A stretch of DNA of 64,000 nt, from NCBI GenBank assembly GCA_045589495.1, contig JAZNPF010000003.1, positions 15,186-79,185 on the forward strand, read 5' to 3'. The DNA is from SIG455 sp045589495. GTDB taxonomy: Bacteria; Bacillota; Clostridia; UMGS1810. The position numbers and the translations under genes were made by a program. Each line of letters starts with the position of its first letter. The stretch's first letter is position 1. This document shows, in pieces, positions 8,949-17,993 of this stretch. The notes beneath the pieces were generated by a model. It was not told where the DNA came from, searched no databases, and saw only the letters and a list, made by a program, of their open reading frames with translations.

Positions 8949-9587
8949 TTAATATCCTAACTCCTCAGGGAGCAAAAACACTTTTATTCTTCCTGATGTA
9001 CGCTGAAATGAATGCACGGTATATGTACAACATATCCTATCAGAACTATGGCAATTAGTACAATGTCCATTTACGCGGCATCCGGTATTTTTTTCAAGAC
9101 GAATGCAATTGGCAGGCGCAGCAATACCTTTAACACGTTCAATGGCTTCGTCAATATTCTTAACAACTTTATTATATCCTACAACAACAATAACGTTTTT
9201 CGGTCCAAAAGACAGTGCAGCAACACGGTTTGCATTTCCGTCAACATTATAAAGTTCACCGTCTAAAGTTATTGCATTACTGCTTGTCAGAAACCAATCA
9301 CCATAAAACGCTTTACGCAGAACATCAATCTGGTTTCCGTCATCGTCACATCTGCCCCTGTAATAATAATCATACCCGTCATTAACAAGCATATCAATAA
9401 CACCTGTTTCCTTCAAAGTTGCAGAACCACCGGAAAAAACCGTTTCATCTTTCCCGATTAAACCAGAAATCTTTTCAAGTAATTCTTCTTTAGAATCAAC
9501 AACATAAGCATCCATATTATTCTTTCTGAGTGCTTCCGCTGTGGAATTCAATCTTCTCAAAATATTCTGTTTAAGATTATTGTCCAT
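8949..9587 (-). CDS. LUD-domain (LutC/YkgG-like) protein
   Basis: A 212-residue member of the LUD family (formerly DUF162), related to LutC of the L-lactate oxidation complex. The fold core is visible from KEELLEKISGLIGKDETVFS to ALSFGPKNVIVVVGYNKVVK. The C-terminus carries a cysteine cluster (CRVNGHCTNCHSSDRICC) common in clostridial stand-alone LUD proteins. No lutA or lutB homologue is adjacent, so the lactate assignment is not supported by context. It is the first gene of a unit with SulP and DUF1653, with a GGAGG ribosome site and a promoter just upstream. Confidence 0.85.
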   Translation of the reverse strand: MDNNLKQNILRRLNSTAEALRKNNMDAYVVDSKEELLEKISGLIGKDETVFSGGSATLKETGVIDMLVNDGYDYYYRGRCDDDGNQIDVLRKAFYGDWFLTSSNAITLDGELYNVDGNANRVAALSFGPKNVIVVVGYNKVVKNIDEAIERVKGIAAPANCIRLEKNTGCRVNGHCTNCHSSDRICCTYTVHSFQRTSGRIKVFLLPEELGY

Positions 9588-9618
9588 AGAAAATTCCTCC
9601 TAATTTATCAACATCAAT

Positions 9619-9647
9619 ATTTTATATTATTTTGACGATAAAATCAA
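9619..9647 (-). promoter_or_regulatory. Sigma-A promoter for the LUD-SulP-DUF1653 unit
   Basis: On the minus strand TTGATT (9642-9647) and TAAAAT (9619-9624) are separated by 17 bases, about 30 bases before the LUD start codon. Confidence 0.6.
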
Positions 9648-9731
9648 CAATTATTTTTATAAACAGACATGCACACACAAAAAACAATGTTCATATAATT
9701 TAAGGTATAGAATAATCTTGGAGGTGCGTAA

Positions 9732-10436
9732 ATGTCTAGTCTGCTGTTAAACTCCTTCTTAACCTTATTTGCAAATACATTCTTTTTTATGTCGTATGTC
9801 ACAAACATAAATTCTTTCCAATCGCCATTAAAACCGAGTGAAGAAAGAATGTACCTTGAGCAATATAAAAACGGCGACAAGAACGCAAAAAACATACTTA
9901 TAGAACGTAATCTGCGTTTGGTGGCACACGTGGTCAAAAAATATTCATTAACACACGACGACACAGATGATTTGATTTCCATTGGAACAATAGGTCTTAT
10001 AAAGGCAATATCAACATTTAATCCCGACAAAGGAACCAGACTTGCTACATACGCCGGTAAATGCATCGAAAATGAAATACGAATGCATTTACGTTCCGGC
10101 AAAAAACAAAGAAGCGAAATACTTCTTCAAGATCCCATCGGCACCGACAAAGATGGAAATGAAATCACTCTCATTGACAAATTAAGTAATGACGATGAAA
10201 ATATTTTTGATGAAGTAAATCTGAAGTTTCAGGTAAAAAAATTATATCAATGTATGAAAAGTATTCTTCCTGAACGCGAGCAGAAAGTTATTGAATTAAG
10301 GTACGGCCTTATAAACGGTTGCGAACTCACACAGAAAGAGATTGCTAAAATGCTTGGCATAAGCCGTTCTTATGTATCAAGAATCGAAAAAAAGGCAATA
10401 AAAAAATTAAAAAGCAATTTAGAGCCAGTAGAATAA
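9732..10436 (+). CDS. sigK: Sporulation sigma factor SigK (pro-sigma-K)
   Basis: A 234-residue sporulation sigma factor. The hydrophobic N-terminus (LLLNSFLTLFANTFFFMSYV) matches the pro-sequence that anchors pro-sigma-K until cleavage by the SpoIVFB protease. Sigma region 2 (about 45-120, with ERNLRLVAHVVKKY and ATYAGKCIENEIRM) and region 4 (about 175-230, RYGLINGCELTQKEIAKMLG) follow. The gene is uninterrupted, with no skin element as in Bacillus subtilis. It is preceded by TTGGAGGTG. A CATATAAT at 9692-9699 resembles a sigma-E/K type -10, but I see no convincing -35. Late mother-cell expression is expected from the family. Confidence 0.94.
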   Translation: MSSLLLNSFLTLFANTFFFMSYVTNINSFQSPLKPSEERMYLEQYKNGDKNAKNILIERNLRLVAHVVKKYSLTHDDTDDLISIGTIGLIKAISTFNPDKGTRLATYAGKCIENEIRMHLRSGKKQRSEILLQDPIGTDKDGNEITLIDKLSNDDENIFDEVNLKFQVKKLYQCMKSILPEREQKVIELRYGLINGCELTQKEIAKMLGISRSYVSRIEKKAIKKLKSNLEPVE

Positions 10437-10464
10437 ATAAGACGGGGGTCTCCCCGTCTTATTT
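10435..10464. terminator. Bidirectional terminator shared by sigK and the HAD gene
   Basis: The hairpin AAATAAGACGGGG / CCCCGTCTTATTT lies between the convergent genes. Its arms overlap the stop codons of both sigK (10434-10436) and the HAD gene (10463-10465), and AT-rich runs flank it on either side. Confidence 0.88.
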
Positions 10465-11026
10465 ATTCTTTCCACGGCATAAGTTTTTCGCCTTTAACAA
10501 TAAAACTTTCTATTTTTGCAAGTTCTGCAAGAGGTGTATCGGAATAAGAGTCAGAATAAAAATAATCGTATTCCACATTCCCCATCTCAGTGCGAAGACG
10601 CTTTACTTTTTCATCGCCCCAACAGTTAAGACCCGTATATTTACCATCGTGTAAATCAACGCGTGATGCTATGAGATTAGTAAGTTTCAATCTGCGTATC
10701 GCCGGACGGAGTAAAAAGTCAGGTGATGCTGAAATGATAATATCATCTTCCCTGCTATTTTTTAAATACCATGTTTTGATATTACAAATTTTTTTATCCC
10801 AAAATTCTTCAACAGTTTTCTCAATATCATTTATACTTTTAAAAAATTTATAAAAACGTTCTTTAAACTGCGTTTTTGTGTAAATTCCAAGCAGATATTT
10901 TAAAAAACTCCATGCCTGATATGGCAACCACTTTATAATCTTGGGTTGATGCTTTAAACAGTAAAAATAAAAATGTGCCGTACTGTCACCATTATATATT
11001 GTTTTATCAAAATCGTATGCGTTCAC
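10463..11026 (-). CDS. HAD-IB family hydrolase (phosphatase)
   Basis: A haloacid-dehalogenase subfamily IB protein of 187 residues. Motif I is at the very N-terminus (VNAYDFDKTIYNGDST, nucleophile Asp5 and Asp7), motif II is IIISASPDF, and motif IV is YFYSDSYSDTPL. I chose the GTG at 11024-11026: it follows GTGGGGAT and puts motif I where the family has it. A longer reading frame from 11062 would begin inside the terminator hairpin of the neighbouring gene. The substrate is unknown; relatives dephosphorylate phosphoserine or phospholipid headgroups. Confidence 0.85.
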   Translation of the reverse strand: MNAYDFDKTIYNGDSTAHFYFYCLKHQPKIIKWLPYQAWSFLKYLLGIYTKTQFKERFYKFFKSINDIEKTVEEFWDKKICNIKTWYLKNSREDDIIISASPDFLLRPAIRRLKLTNLIASRVDLHDGKYTGLNCWGDEKVKRLRTEMGNVEYDYFYSDSYSDTPLAELAKIESFIVKGEKLMPWKE

Positions 11027-11046
11027 TGTATCCCCACTTCCATATT

Positions 11047-11077
11047 CAAAAAAGCGGCACACAAAAGTATGCCGCTT
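11047..11077 (-). terminator. Terminator of the oxidoreductase operon
   Basis: The 8-bp stem AAGCGGCA / TGCCGCTT is followed by TTTTTT on the minus strand, 7 bases after the stop codon of the FAD protein gene. Confidence 0.88.
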
Positions 11078-11083
11078 AAATGA

Positions 11084-13030
11084 TTATTTAATTGACCATC
11101 TATCCATATATTCGTTCCATACATTCTCAAACCACAAATCCGGCTGAGGAATCGGAGTAACATCTATCATAGATGTAGAAATACCGGTTTCGTCTGCAAC
11201 AGCAATTACACGTTTGTTGTCAAACGCAGACTTATCACCAATTTCAATAGAGAAAATACTATCACCGGTCAACGGTTTGTCACTTACAAGCGCACCTCCG
11301 CGTGTGCCGATAGTTTCTGCAGCGGTAATCATAGCAGATAAAACACATGCCTGAGTCAGGAACATATCTTTAAGTCTGAAAAGTTGCATAACATTGCAAA
11401 CATCACTACCCTTACCATCTTCAAGAATAGTTTTATACTTGTTCCATACATCTTCTTTTAATGCTTTCATTTCTGCAGGGATTCTTATATATGATGCTGC
11501 AGCACTCATTTTTTCGCGGTATTCATCACGAAGCGCAGTAAACTCATCATTATATTTTTCACCTTTTCCGGCTGCAAATACAAACTCAAGTGTATCGTCA
11601 GCACCTGCAAGAACATCGTCAACTTTACTATGGAAAGCACTGTCTTTACGATTGTTTAACGCAATGCTTTCTGCAGCACGCATTGAACCTACCTGTGTAG
11701 AGTTAAGAGCAGATCCACCCGGCCTGTAAACGCCAAAAGTTCCTGCTGCTTCACCTGCAACATACAAACCTTTAATATTTGTTTCCCAGTTAAGATCAAC
11801 ATTTATACCGCCGTTATTATGCTGAGCGCAAACAGCAACACGCAACGGTTCTTTATAAAGGTCGATACCGTTACTCATATAAAGGTCAATTGCTTTCTTG
11901 TTCATTTTTTCAAGACGTTTTATCGGAAGTTCAATAAGTGCGTCTGAATTTTCAAGATATGAATATGCTTCTTCTGACAAGCAATCAAAACCATTTTTAA
12001 GTGCCGTGGGTTCGCTTCTGAAATCCATATAAACTTTATTGCCCTTATTAACAGTTTCGTTGAAAATAATCAGGTCGATAAGAGAAGAACCGGCTGCTTT
12101 TGCAGTATCAAACGGCCACTGATAGCCTTTCATGAACACAAGATTAAGTGCATCGGCAGGATTTTCAAAATAATCATTCAAAAACTCTTTTTCATTGCCC
12201 TCTGCATCAACAGAAATATATTTAGGTATTACCTGTTGATATGTTCCCGATACGTTCCAGCGGAAATCAATAGAAGCCAAGCCGTACTGCCATTCCTGGA
12301 AGTTTGCTGTGGCTGCACCTGCTTCAATAGCAAGGCTGCTCATACCGTTATGGCATTTGGGGAATACACTGTTCTGATAAATACCTGCAGGACCGCCTGT
12401 TGCCATAATAATATTTTCGCACACAAAAATAACAATACCGTTATTTTCATTATACAGACTATTTTTATCAATACCTACTGCACCAATAACTTTTTCGTCT
12501 TTTACGATAAGTTTTACGATAGTTGTATCGTCAATTATATCAATTCCCTTTGTATTAACACTTCTTTCAAGGGCTTCTGTCATAAATTTAGATGTCAAAG
12601 GACCGGCAGAACTTGCACGTTTATGAATATCGTGGTCAGTCATATAGCCTACATATTCACCATATAAGTTTGTCGGGAACGGAACACCGAGATTTGCAAG
12701 TTTAATAAAACTTTTTGCAGAACAAGCAGCCTCAATAAGTGCGTGTTCACCGTTAACTCCTTTACCGGCAAACAAGGATTTTGCCATATCTGCAACACTA
12801 TCCTCTTCAGATGATGATAGTGAAAGTTTATAATATGTCTGTTTATCACTTCCGGTATTTCTTGATGTACCAAGATTTACACCTTCAGTAACAACAGCAA
12901 TATCTGTAACACCCAAAGTGTGCAGCCAGTCAGCAGCATTAAAACCTGCACAACCTGAGCCGATAACGATTGTATTGAGTGTATAGCAAGGCACTTTACG
13001 GCCCTTGATTTCGATAATCTCTTTATTCAT
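11084..13030 (-). CDS. FAD-binding fumarate reductase/succinate dehydrogenase-type flavoprotein
   Basis: A 648-residue flavoprotein of the fumarate reductase/L-aspartate oxidase superfamily. It has the N-terminal dinucleotide fold NTIVIGSGCAGFNAADWL (about residues 18-36), a substrate-binding capping domain, and the C-terminal FAD motif GLYVAGEAAGTFGVYRPGG followed by SALNSTQVGSMRAAE. It has no signal peptide and no iron-sulfur partner gene beside it, so it is not a respiratory complex as it stands. The ATG at 13028-13030 has GGAGG eight bases upstream. It is the last gene of an operon behind an SDR and an Old Yellow Enzyme-like reductase, which suggests stepwise oxidation or reduction of one substrate. 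The substrate is unknown. Confidence 0.85.
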   Translation of the reverse strand: MNKEIIEIKGRKVPCYTLNTIVIGSGCAGFNAADWLHTLGVTDIAVVTEGVNLGTSRNTGSDKQTYYKLSLSSSEEDSVADMAKSLFAGKGVNGEHALIEAACSAKSFIKLANLGVPFPTNLYGEYVGYMTDHDIHKRASSAGPLTSKFMTEALERSVNTKGIDIIDDTTIVKLIVKDEKVIGAVGIDKNSLYNENNGIVIFVCENIIMATGGPAGIYQNSVFPKCHNGMSSLAIEAGAATANFQEWQYGLASIDFRWNVSGTYQQVIPKYISVDAEGNEKEFLNDYFENPADALNLVFMKGYQWPFDTAKAAGSSLIDLIIFNETVNKGNKVYMDFRSEPTALKNGFDCLSEEAYSYLENSDALIELPIKRLEKMNKKAIDLYMSNGIDLYKEPLRVAVCAQHNNGGINVDLNWETNIKGLYVAGEAAGTFGVYRPGGSALNSTQVGSMRAAESIALNNRKDSAFHSKVDDVLAGADDTLEFVFAAGKGEKYNDEFTALRDEYREKMSAAASYIRIPAEMKALKEDVWNKYKTILEDGKGSDVCNVMQLFRLKDMFLTQACVLSAMITAAETIGTRGGALVSDKPLTGDSIFSIEIGDKSAFDNKRVIAVADETGISTSMIDVTPIPQPDLWFENVWNEYMDRWSIK

Positions 13031-13044
13031 TTCAAGCCTCCGAA

Positions 13045-13785
13045 TTACAGTCTCTGAATATGGAAACCGCCGTCTACGTCTATTGACTGACCTGTAACAT
13101 AAGGCAGTGCACCAGAGCAAAGAACATATACGCCATTGGCAATATCTTCAGGTTTACCCCATCTCTTAATAGGCAACAAACCGCCATCAATCAAAGCATC
13201 ATATTTTGCCTGAACTGTTGATGTCATACCGGTTGCAATAATACCAGGACGGATTTCATTTACCATAATTCCTTCTTCAGCAAGGCGGTCAGCAAAAAGT
13301 TTTGTAATCATTGAAGCGCCTGCTTTTGAAATGCAGTACTCACCACGGTTTACGGAACTTGTATATGCAGACATTGAAGAGATGTTTACAATGTATCCTT
13401 TAATACCGTCCATTTTTTCGTTTTCAATCATTTTGTTCGCAACCAACTGTGTCAGAAAAAGAGTTCCTTTTGTATTGATTCCCATAACAAAATCATAACT
13501 TTCTTCGCTCATTTCCAAAAGGTCTGCACGAACTCGGGGAGCAACACCTGCCACATTTACCAAAACATTGATAGAACCATTAACCGCAAGTGCCTCGTTT
13601 ACAAGATTTTCTCTGTCAGCAACTTTTGAAAGGTCGCCCTTAACATATTTAAAATCTGCTGCAGCAATTTTGCTTTCGTCAGATACGTCCATACCAACAA
13701 CAAAGTAACCCTCATTCATAAGTTTTTCGGCTGTAGCATAACCTATACCACCATTACAGCCTGTTACAATAGCAACTTTTTTCAT
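13045..13785 (-). CDS. Short-chain dehydrogenase/reductase
   Basis: A 246-residue classical SDR. The cofactor motif TGCNGGIGYATAEKL is at 8-22, NVAG at 77-80, the catalytic serine near 137, and Tyr150/Lys154 in EYCISKAG. The C-terminus ends in GGFHIQRL. An acidic Asp33 after the second strand (VVGMDVSD) suggests NAD(H) preference, by family rule. It lies 14 bases upstream of the FAD protein and 23 bases downstream of the OYE-like gene, in one transcription unit. The substrate is probably a secondary alcohol or ketone, but is not identifiable. Confidence 0.9.
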   Translation of the reverse strand: MKKVAIVTGCNGGIGYATAEKLMNEGYFVVGMDVSDESKIAAADFKYVKGDLSKVADRENLVNEALAVNGSINVLVNVAGVAPRVRADLLEMSEESYDFVMGINTKGTLFLTQLVANKMIENEKMDGIKGYIVNISSMSAYTSSVNRGEYCISKAGASMITKLFADRLAEEGIMVNEIRPGIIATGMTSTVQAKYDALIDGGLLPIKRWGKPEDIANGVYVLCSGALPYVTGQSIDVDGGFHIQRL

Positions 13786-13808
13786 ACCAATTTATCCTCT
13801 CTGTAAAA

Positions 13809-15140
13809 TTATTTATTCATACAATACTGTTTATACAATGGCATATATACTTCAGAATCTTTAATAACACAACCTGCAACACCGCTGGCACGCATAAGTT
13901 CGGTACATTTTCCGCAAGTGATACAGCACATATTTTTTTCCATCTTACCTTTATGGATAAGGTCGTTTGCAAACTGCGGATAAGCAAATGCTTCTCTGCC
14001 GAAGCCCTGCATAGTCATCATGCCCGCATTGATTGCACCTGCAGCAAGATTACCTGAGAACTGACGCATATAAGATACACCGGAACCCATAACTACCAAA
14101 TCGGGGAATGCTTTCTGTACTGCGCCAACGCAAGAATACATTCTGTCAACACCAATCAACGGATGTTCACCGGAAAGAGCAGCAGTTGCATCAGCAGGAC
14201 GGTTAACAAATGAGTTTACATAAGGATTTCCGATAGTAATATCCACCATTTTAACACCAAGTTCATTATGGAGGATATCAATAAGTTTTAAAGGTTCTGT
14301 AAGGTCAACATCTTTACCTGTACCTTCTTTTACACCCCAACCGTACGGATATTCAAAGCCATCATAAACATTCATACGTGTAGTAACAATGAAATCCTTG
14401 CCTGTAGCCTCGGTAGCATTTTTGATTCCGTTTCTTAAAAGTCTTGTCCTGTTTTCAAAACTGCCGCCAAAAGCGCCATCTCTTGTAAAAGCAGAAAGAA
14501 GTTCTGAATTCAAGTATCTGTGGCAGCATTTAACGTCAATACCGTCAAAGCCTGCTTCTTCAGCCATTTTTGCTGCCTTACCGAACTGTTCTTCCAAAGC
14601 AAAGAGTTTATCATCAGAAATAATTCTTGATTTATCAATAGGATTATCTCCCTCAAACAACGGGTTGTTATATGCGATAAGCGGAGCAGGTGTACCATTA
14701 GGTTTTGCATATCTTCCCGAATGTGTAGCCTGCATAATGATTACAGGTGCAAATCCGTTTTTCTTCATAGAAAGTTCACGGATTCTATCATTCATTCTTT
14801 TGAAATGATCAATATTGTTTTCTGTTATGTACAACTGTCTGGGATTTGCTCTTCCCTCTTCTACAACAGCAACAGCCTCAGCCCAAACAAGACCAGCACC
14901 GCTTTCTGCAAAACGGTCATAACGTCTTATTGTAAGTTCGTCGGGTTCGCCAGTAGAGGTACCGTCACAGCCCTCCATAGGCTGAATTGCAATTCTGTTA
15001 GGCACAACTGTATTTCCAATTTTAACAGTATCAGCAAGACAGGAAACATCATCTGCCATAGGAAGATTTTTTAATCCCATTTCATCAATTTTACACTTTA
15101 AATCATCGATTGTTGCATAATTAAATTTAGTATCTGCCAT
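13809..15140 (-). CDS. NADH:flavin oxidoreductase (Old Yellow Enzyme family, short form with C-terminal cysteines)
   Basis: A 443-residue TIM-barrel flavoenzyme. OYE features are IAIQPMEGCDGTSTGEPDEL near the start, MQATHSGRYAKPNG, the segment ending DVKCCHRYLNSELLSAF (OYE consensus H-GYLLSQFLSP), and VMGSGVSY. The C-terminus carries CCITCGKCTEL and a later cysteine, matching the iron-sulfur ligand cluster of the 2,4-dienoyl-CoA reductase/BaiCD group. The protein lacks the second FAD/NADPH domain (about 200 residues) of that group. It probably reduces an activated C=C bond. It is the first gene of the three-oxidoreductase operon, with a strong promoter directly upstream. Confidence 0.88.
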   Translation of the reverse strand: MADTKFNYATIDDLKCKIDEMGLKNLPMADDVSCLADTVKIGNTVVPNRIAIQPMEGCDGTSTGEPDELTIRRYDRFAESGAGLVWAEAVAVVEEGRANPRQLYITENNIDHFKRMNDRIRELSMKKNGFAPVIIMQATHSGRYAKPNGTPAPLIAYNNPLFEGDNPIDKSRIISDDKLFALEEQFGKAAKMAEEAGFDGIDVKCCHRYLNSELLSAFTRDGAFGGSFENRTRLLRNGIKNATEATGKDFIVTTRMNVYDGFEYPYGWGVKEGTGKDVDLTEPLKLIDILHNELGVKMVDITIGNPYVNSFVNRPADATAALSGEHPLIGVDRMYSCVGAVQKAFPDLVVMGSGVSYMRQFSGNLAAGAINAGMMTMQGFGREAFAYPQFANDLIHKGKMEKNMCCITCGKCTELMRASGVAGCVIKDSEVYMPLYKQYCMNK

Positions 15141-15178
15141 AATTACACCTCGTAAATTATAAAATTTTTCCTTTATAC

Positions 15179-15207
15179 ATTATACTACCACAGGTTGATT
15201 TTGTCAA
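15179..15207 (-). promoter_or_regulatory. Consensus sigma-A promoter of the oxidoreductase operon
   Basis: TTGACA (15202-15207) and TATAAT (15179-15184) are spaced exactly 17 bases apart on the minus strand, about 40 bases before the OYE-like start codon and just past the rhamnosidase stop. Confidence 0.85.
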
Positions 15208-15209
15208 CA

Positions 15210-17744
15210 TCAATCATCCCACGAAAAATTATGAAAACCGCTGCCCACAATCTTAATTCCGTCAGGTGTATAAATGTTTGCTTTTGTATTGAACGGAACG
15301 CTTACGCAAAGATTTGTTTTTCCTTCAACTCTGCGCCAACGCACTGACAAATCACCTCTGACAGTACCGCATTTTGCAGATGCAGTTAGAAGTTTTTCAG
15401 GGTAATACGGTCTTATATCGAATTCAGATGCACCCTCGCCCACCGGCACAATACCGACAATATACCTGTAAAAGAATTGAGCCATTGCTGATTGAGTCGG
15501 GTGAATATGCGCATTCATACTGCTGCCGGTAAGATATTCATATTTTTCCCAACCTGTAGTAGCACCGCATTGAATCATATAACCAAATGACGGATACGAA
15601 TCTTTTGTGATAAGTTCATAAAACTCATTTATGTATCCGTATTTGATGAGCATTTCACACATGAATCTTAAACAAAATACACCCGTAGTAAATCTATATC
15701 CGCTTTCAACAAGGTTGTCACGCATAATTTTTGCCGCTTTTTCACAATCGGATTCGGGCAATATATCAAGCCAGAGCGCAATTGCCTGACAACTTTGTGA
15801 ACCGTTTAAAACTTTGCAGGTTGAAGCATCATACCATTTGTCCAGAAAAGCATTTTTTGATTTTATAAATAAATCATCATAATACTTTGCATCTTCGTCC
15901 TTACCAAGTATTTCTGCAAAGTTTTTAAGTATGCGTGCATTATGTATCAAAGTAGCCGTGCCAACCATAATTGGCGGAATCGTTGCAGAACCTGCACCGC
16001 CGCCTTTTGTATTGGGGTCACGAGAATATTGAGGACCTGCCCAGTCTCCATAATACGAATAATTTAAAATATAATCTGTACTATTATCAATAAGACATTT
16101 TTCCCATGCACAAAAACTATCATAGTATTCACTTATAAGTTCTGTATTACCCGTACGAAGATATGTTTCTTCGGCAAGCATAAGATATGCAGAATTCAAA
16201 GGGTCAGCAGGACGTTTACCATAGACAAAAGGTGCAGTGCAAGTGGTAGAACCATCTTTCTCCTGCGTGTCACGTATAAGTGACATTACATGCGGAAAAA
16301 TCTTTCCTATTTCAAAATTATTTGCAATTGCATTATAACGAACGTAACCATCATCAATCCAGTTAAGGCGTTCGCTTCTTCCGCAAGTGTCATTAAATGC
16401 ACTATGAGTTGTACACAATTCTGTATGAATATGCATTTCATCAATTGTATTCATAAGTGCGTTTCCGCACTTAAATGTCGAAATCTGTTTTAGTTCAGTA
16501 CACAGCATAAACGCAGTTACTTGATTTTTCCGCAACAAAGGAATGCCCGTAATTTCAGCATATCTGAATCCGTGATATGTAAAAACGGGGTTCCACCAAC
16601 CAAGGTCGCGTTTATCACCGGAAGCAATATACGTATCTTCGCACAATGCACCGCGAAGATTGTCTGTATTTAATGTTCCATCATCATGCAAAAGTTGAGC
16701 ATGACGAATAGTTATTTTTTGTCCGCTTTGCATATTCTCGGGCAAACGCAGAAAAACAACACCGGATAAATTTGTACCAAAATCTGCTATATACTTTCCA
16801 TTGCCGATATACTCAATTTGTTTTGGTTTATACGCTTTATAACGCACAATAGGTGGAATTGTCATAGGTTTGAGTTCACCTAATTGTCCGGCAAACAGTT
16901 TTACGGGATAAAATTTATCACACGAAACACGAGCATCATACGTTTCACCATCAAAAAGATGACAGAAAGTGATAGGGCCTCTCCCCCATTCCCACATTTC
17001 ATCAGTATAAATCCATTCTTCACTTCCGTCTGTATATGTCAATCTTATAGCGCCCCACAAGCAGGGTGTTCCAAAAAATTCAGGAGTATTATTATAAATC
17101 TTTAAATAATCTCCATTATTGCGTCGCCAACCGTCAGAAACAATAACAGACACAGTATTTATACCTTCATCAATAAAATTATTTATTTCGGGAATAACAC
17201 AATAATAGCAGGATTTAGTATAATCACTTACAGCAGGATTGAGAACCGAATCTCCAATTTTTTTGCCATTTATACTAACTTCGCTATACCCTATTCCGCT
17301 TACAAACATGGCGGCATCCGAAACTTCCTTATCAACATTAAACTTGCGCACAAAATACGCAGGTACGTTTTCCTTGTCTTCAGTTGCACAAATCCACTTT
17401 GAAGGCGGCAGTTCATTAAAAGTGCCCAGAAAAAAGTAATTACTTTCCCAAGGGCTCATTTCACTATTATTGCCAGCAATGCTAACAGAAAAATCTATAC
17501 GCTTACCCACTGGTAAAGTTTTACCGTTATATTTAGCATAAGGTTTATCAGTTTCAACTATACCGCTATCCCACAAAAGTTTGTTATTACAAAAAACTTT
17601 AACATGATATGCAGTCTGGAAATCATTTTCAGCATCAGTATATCCACCCCACGAAAGAACAGGTTCAGTTGAGGAAATTATTCTGTTGTGATTTACTCCC
17701 GAAAGTTCTCCGTAGTCAACACGCAAATTTATAGGAACAAGCAT
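15210..17744 (-). CDS. Alpha-L-rhamnosidase, GH78
   Basis: An 844-residue glycoside hydrolase of family 78, which removes terminal alpha-L-rhamnose from glycosides. N-terminal beta-sandwich domains (WICATEDKENVPAYFVRKFN; YSEVSINGKKIGDSVLNP) precede the (alpha/alpha)6 catalytic domain with the motif NDTCGRSERLNWIDDGYVR at about 460-480, and a C-terminal beta domain. There is no signal peptide, so it should act in the cytoplasm on imported glycosides. The ATG at 17742-17744 is chosen because GGAGG lies seven bases upstream; an earlier in-frame codon at 17765 precedes that site. It has its own promoter and is separated from the solute-binding protein gene by a terminator. Confidence 0.92.
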   Translation of the reverse strand: MLVPINLRVDYGELSGVNHNRIISSTEPVLSWGGYTDAENDFQTAYHVKVFCNNKLLWDSGIVETDKPYAKYNGKTLPVGKRIDFSVSIAGNNSEMSPWESNYFFLGTFNELPPSKWICATEDKENVPAYFVRKFNVDKEVSDAAMFVSGIGYSEVSINGKKIGDSVLNPAVSDYTKSCYYCVIPEINNFIDEGINTVSVIVSDGWRRNNGDYLKIYNNTPEFFGTPCLWGAIRLTYTDGSEEWIYTDEMWEWGRGPITFCHLFDGETYDARVSCDKFYPVKLFAGQLGELKPMTIPPIVRYKAYKPKQIEYIGNGKYIADFGTNLSGVVFLRLPENMQSGQKITIRHAQLLHDDGTLNTDNLRGALCEDTYIASGDKRDLGWWNPVFTYHGFRYAEITGIPLLRKNQVTAFMLCTELKQISTFKCGNALMNTIDEMHIHTELCTTHSAFNDTCGRSERLNWIDDGYVRYNAIANNFEIGKIFPHVMSLIRDTQEKDGSTTCTAPFVYGKRPADPLNSAYLMLAEETYLRTGNTELISEYYDSFCAWEKCLIDNSTDYILNYSYYGDWAGPQYSRDPNTKGGGAGSATIPPIMVGTATLIHNARILKNFAEILGKDEDAKYYDDLFIKSKNAFLDKWYDASTCKVLNGSQSCQAIALWLDILPESDCEKAAKIMRDNLVESGYRFTTGVFCLRFMCEMLIKYGYINEFYELITKDSYPSFGYMIQCGATTGWEKYEYLTGSSMNAHIHPTQSAMAQFFYRYIVGIVPVGEGASEFDIRPYYPEKLLTASAKCGTVRGDLSVRWRRVEGKTNLCVSVPFNTKANIYTPDGIKIVGSGFHNFSWDD

Positions 17745-17783
17745 TGCATTACCTCCATTTAACAAATTAAATATACAATCAAG

Positions 17784-17812
17784 ATTTTATCATATTTGTT
17801 ATATTAAGTCAA
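17784..17812 (-). promoter_or_regulatory. Sigma-A promoter of the rhamnosidase gene
   Basis: TTGACT (17807-17812) and TAAAAT (17784-17789) lie 17 bases apart on the minus strand, between the upstream terminator and the rhamnosidase start. Confidence 0.75.
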
Positions 17813-17821
17813 ATTATTCAC

Positions 17822-17865
17822 AAAAAAGCAATACTGTTCATACCCATAAGAACAGTATTGCTTTT
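17822..17865 (-). terminator. Intrinsic terminator after the solute-binding protein gene
   Basis: A perfect 16-bp stem (arm AAAAGCAATACTGTTC, 17824-17839 with 17850-17865) is followed by TTTTTT on the minus strand. It separates the solute-binding protein transcript from the rhamnosidase. Confidence 0.92.
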
Positions 17866-17940
17866 AAAACAATTTTAATTTATACAATGTTTATTTCTTT
17901 ATATACCCAAATCCCAAAAACCAAAAATTAAGGTTTTCCG

Positions 17941-17968
17941 TCCGGTGCACAAACTAATGTGCACCGGA
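17941..17968 (-). other. GC-rich hairpin in the 3' untranslated region of the solute-binding protein gene
   Basis: A 10-bp perfect stem (TCCGGTGCAC / GTGCACCGGA, 8-base loop) lies 26 bases past the stop codon, with no T-run behind it, upstream of the real terminator. Stem-loops like this often protect the abundant binding-protein mRNA; here that role is inferred. Confidence 0.6.
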
Positions 17969-17993
17969 TGGAATAAATGTTGTAATAGTTTTA

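Noticed and set aside
9692..9699. Sigma-E/K-type promoter before sigK
   Set aside because: A CATATAAT -10 is present but no -35 at suitable spacing, so I do not list it as a feature.
9644..10102. 152-residue minus-strand frame opposite sigK
   Set aside because: It is the antisense of a clear sigma factor gene, has no family resemblance and no ribosome site.
11027..11062. Longer start for the HAD phosphatase
   Set aside because: It begins inside the terminator stem of the neighbouring operon and puts extra residues before motif I, which is at the very N-terminus in this family.
11084..13030. Respiratory fumarate reductase or succinate dehydrogenase
   Set aside because: The flavoprotein fold fits, but there is no iron-sulfur subunit, membrane anchor or export signal beside it.
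13031..13120. Upstream extension of the FAD protein reading frame
   Set aside because: It overlaps the end of the SDR gene, is arginine-rich and unlike the family; the ATG at 13030 has GGAGG.
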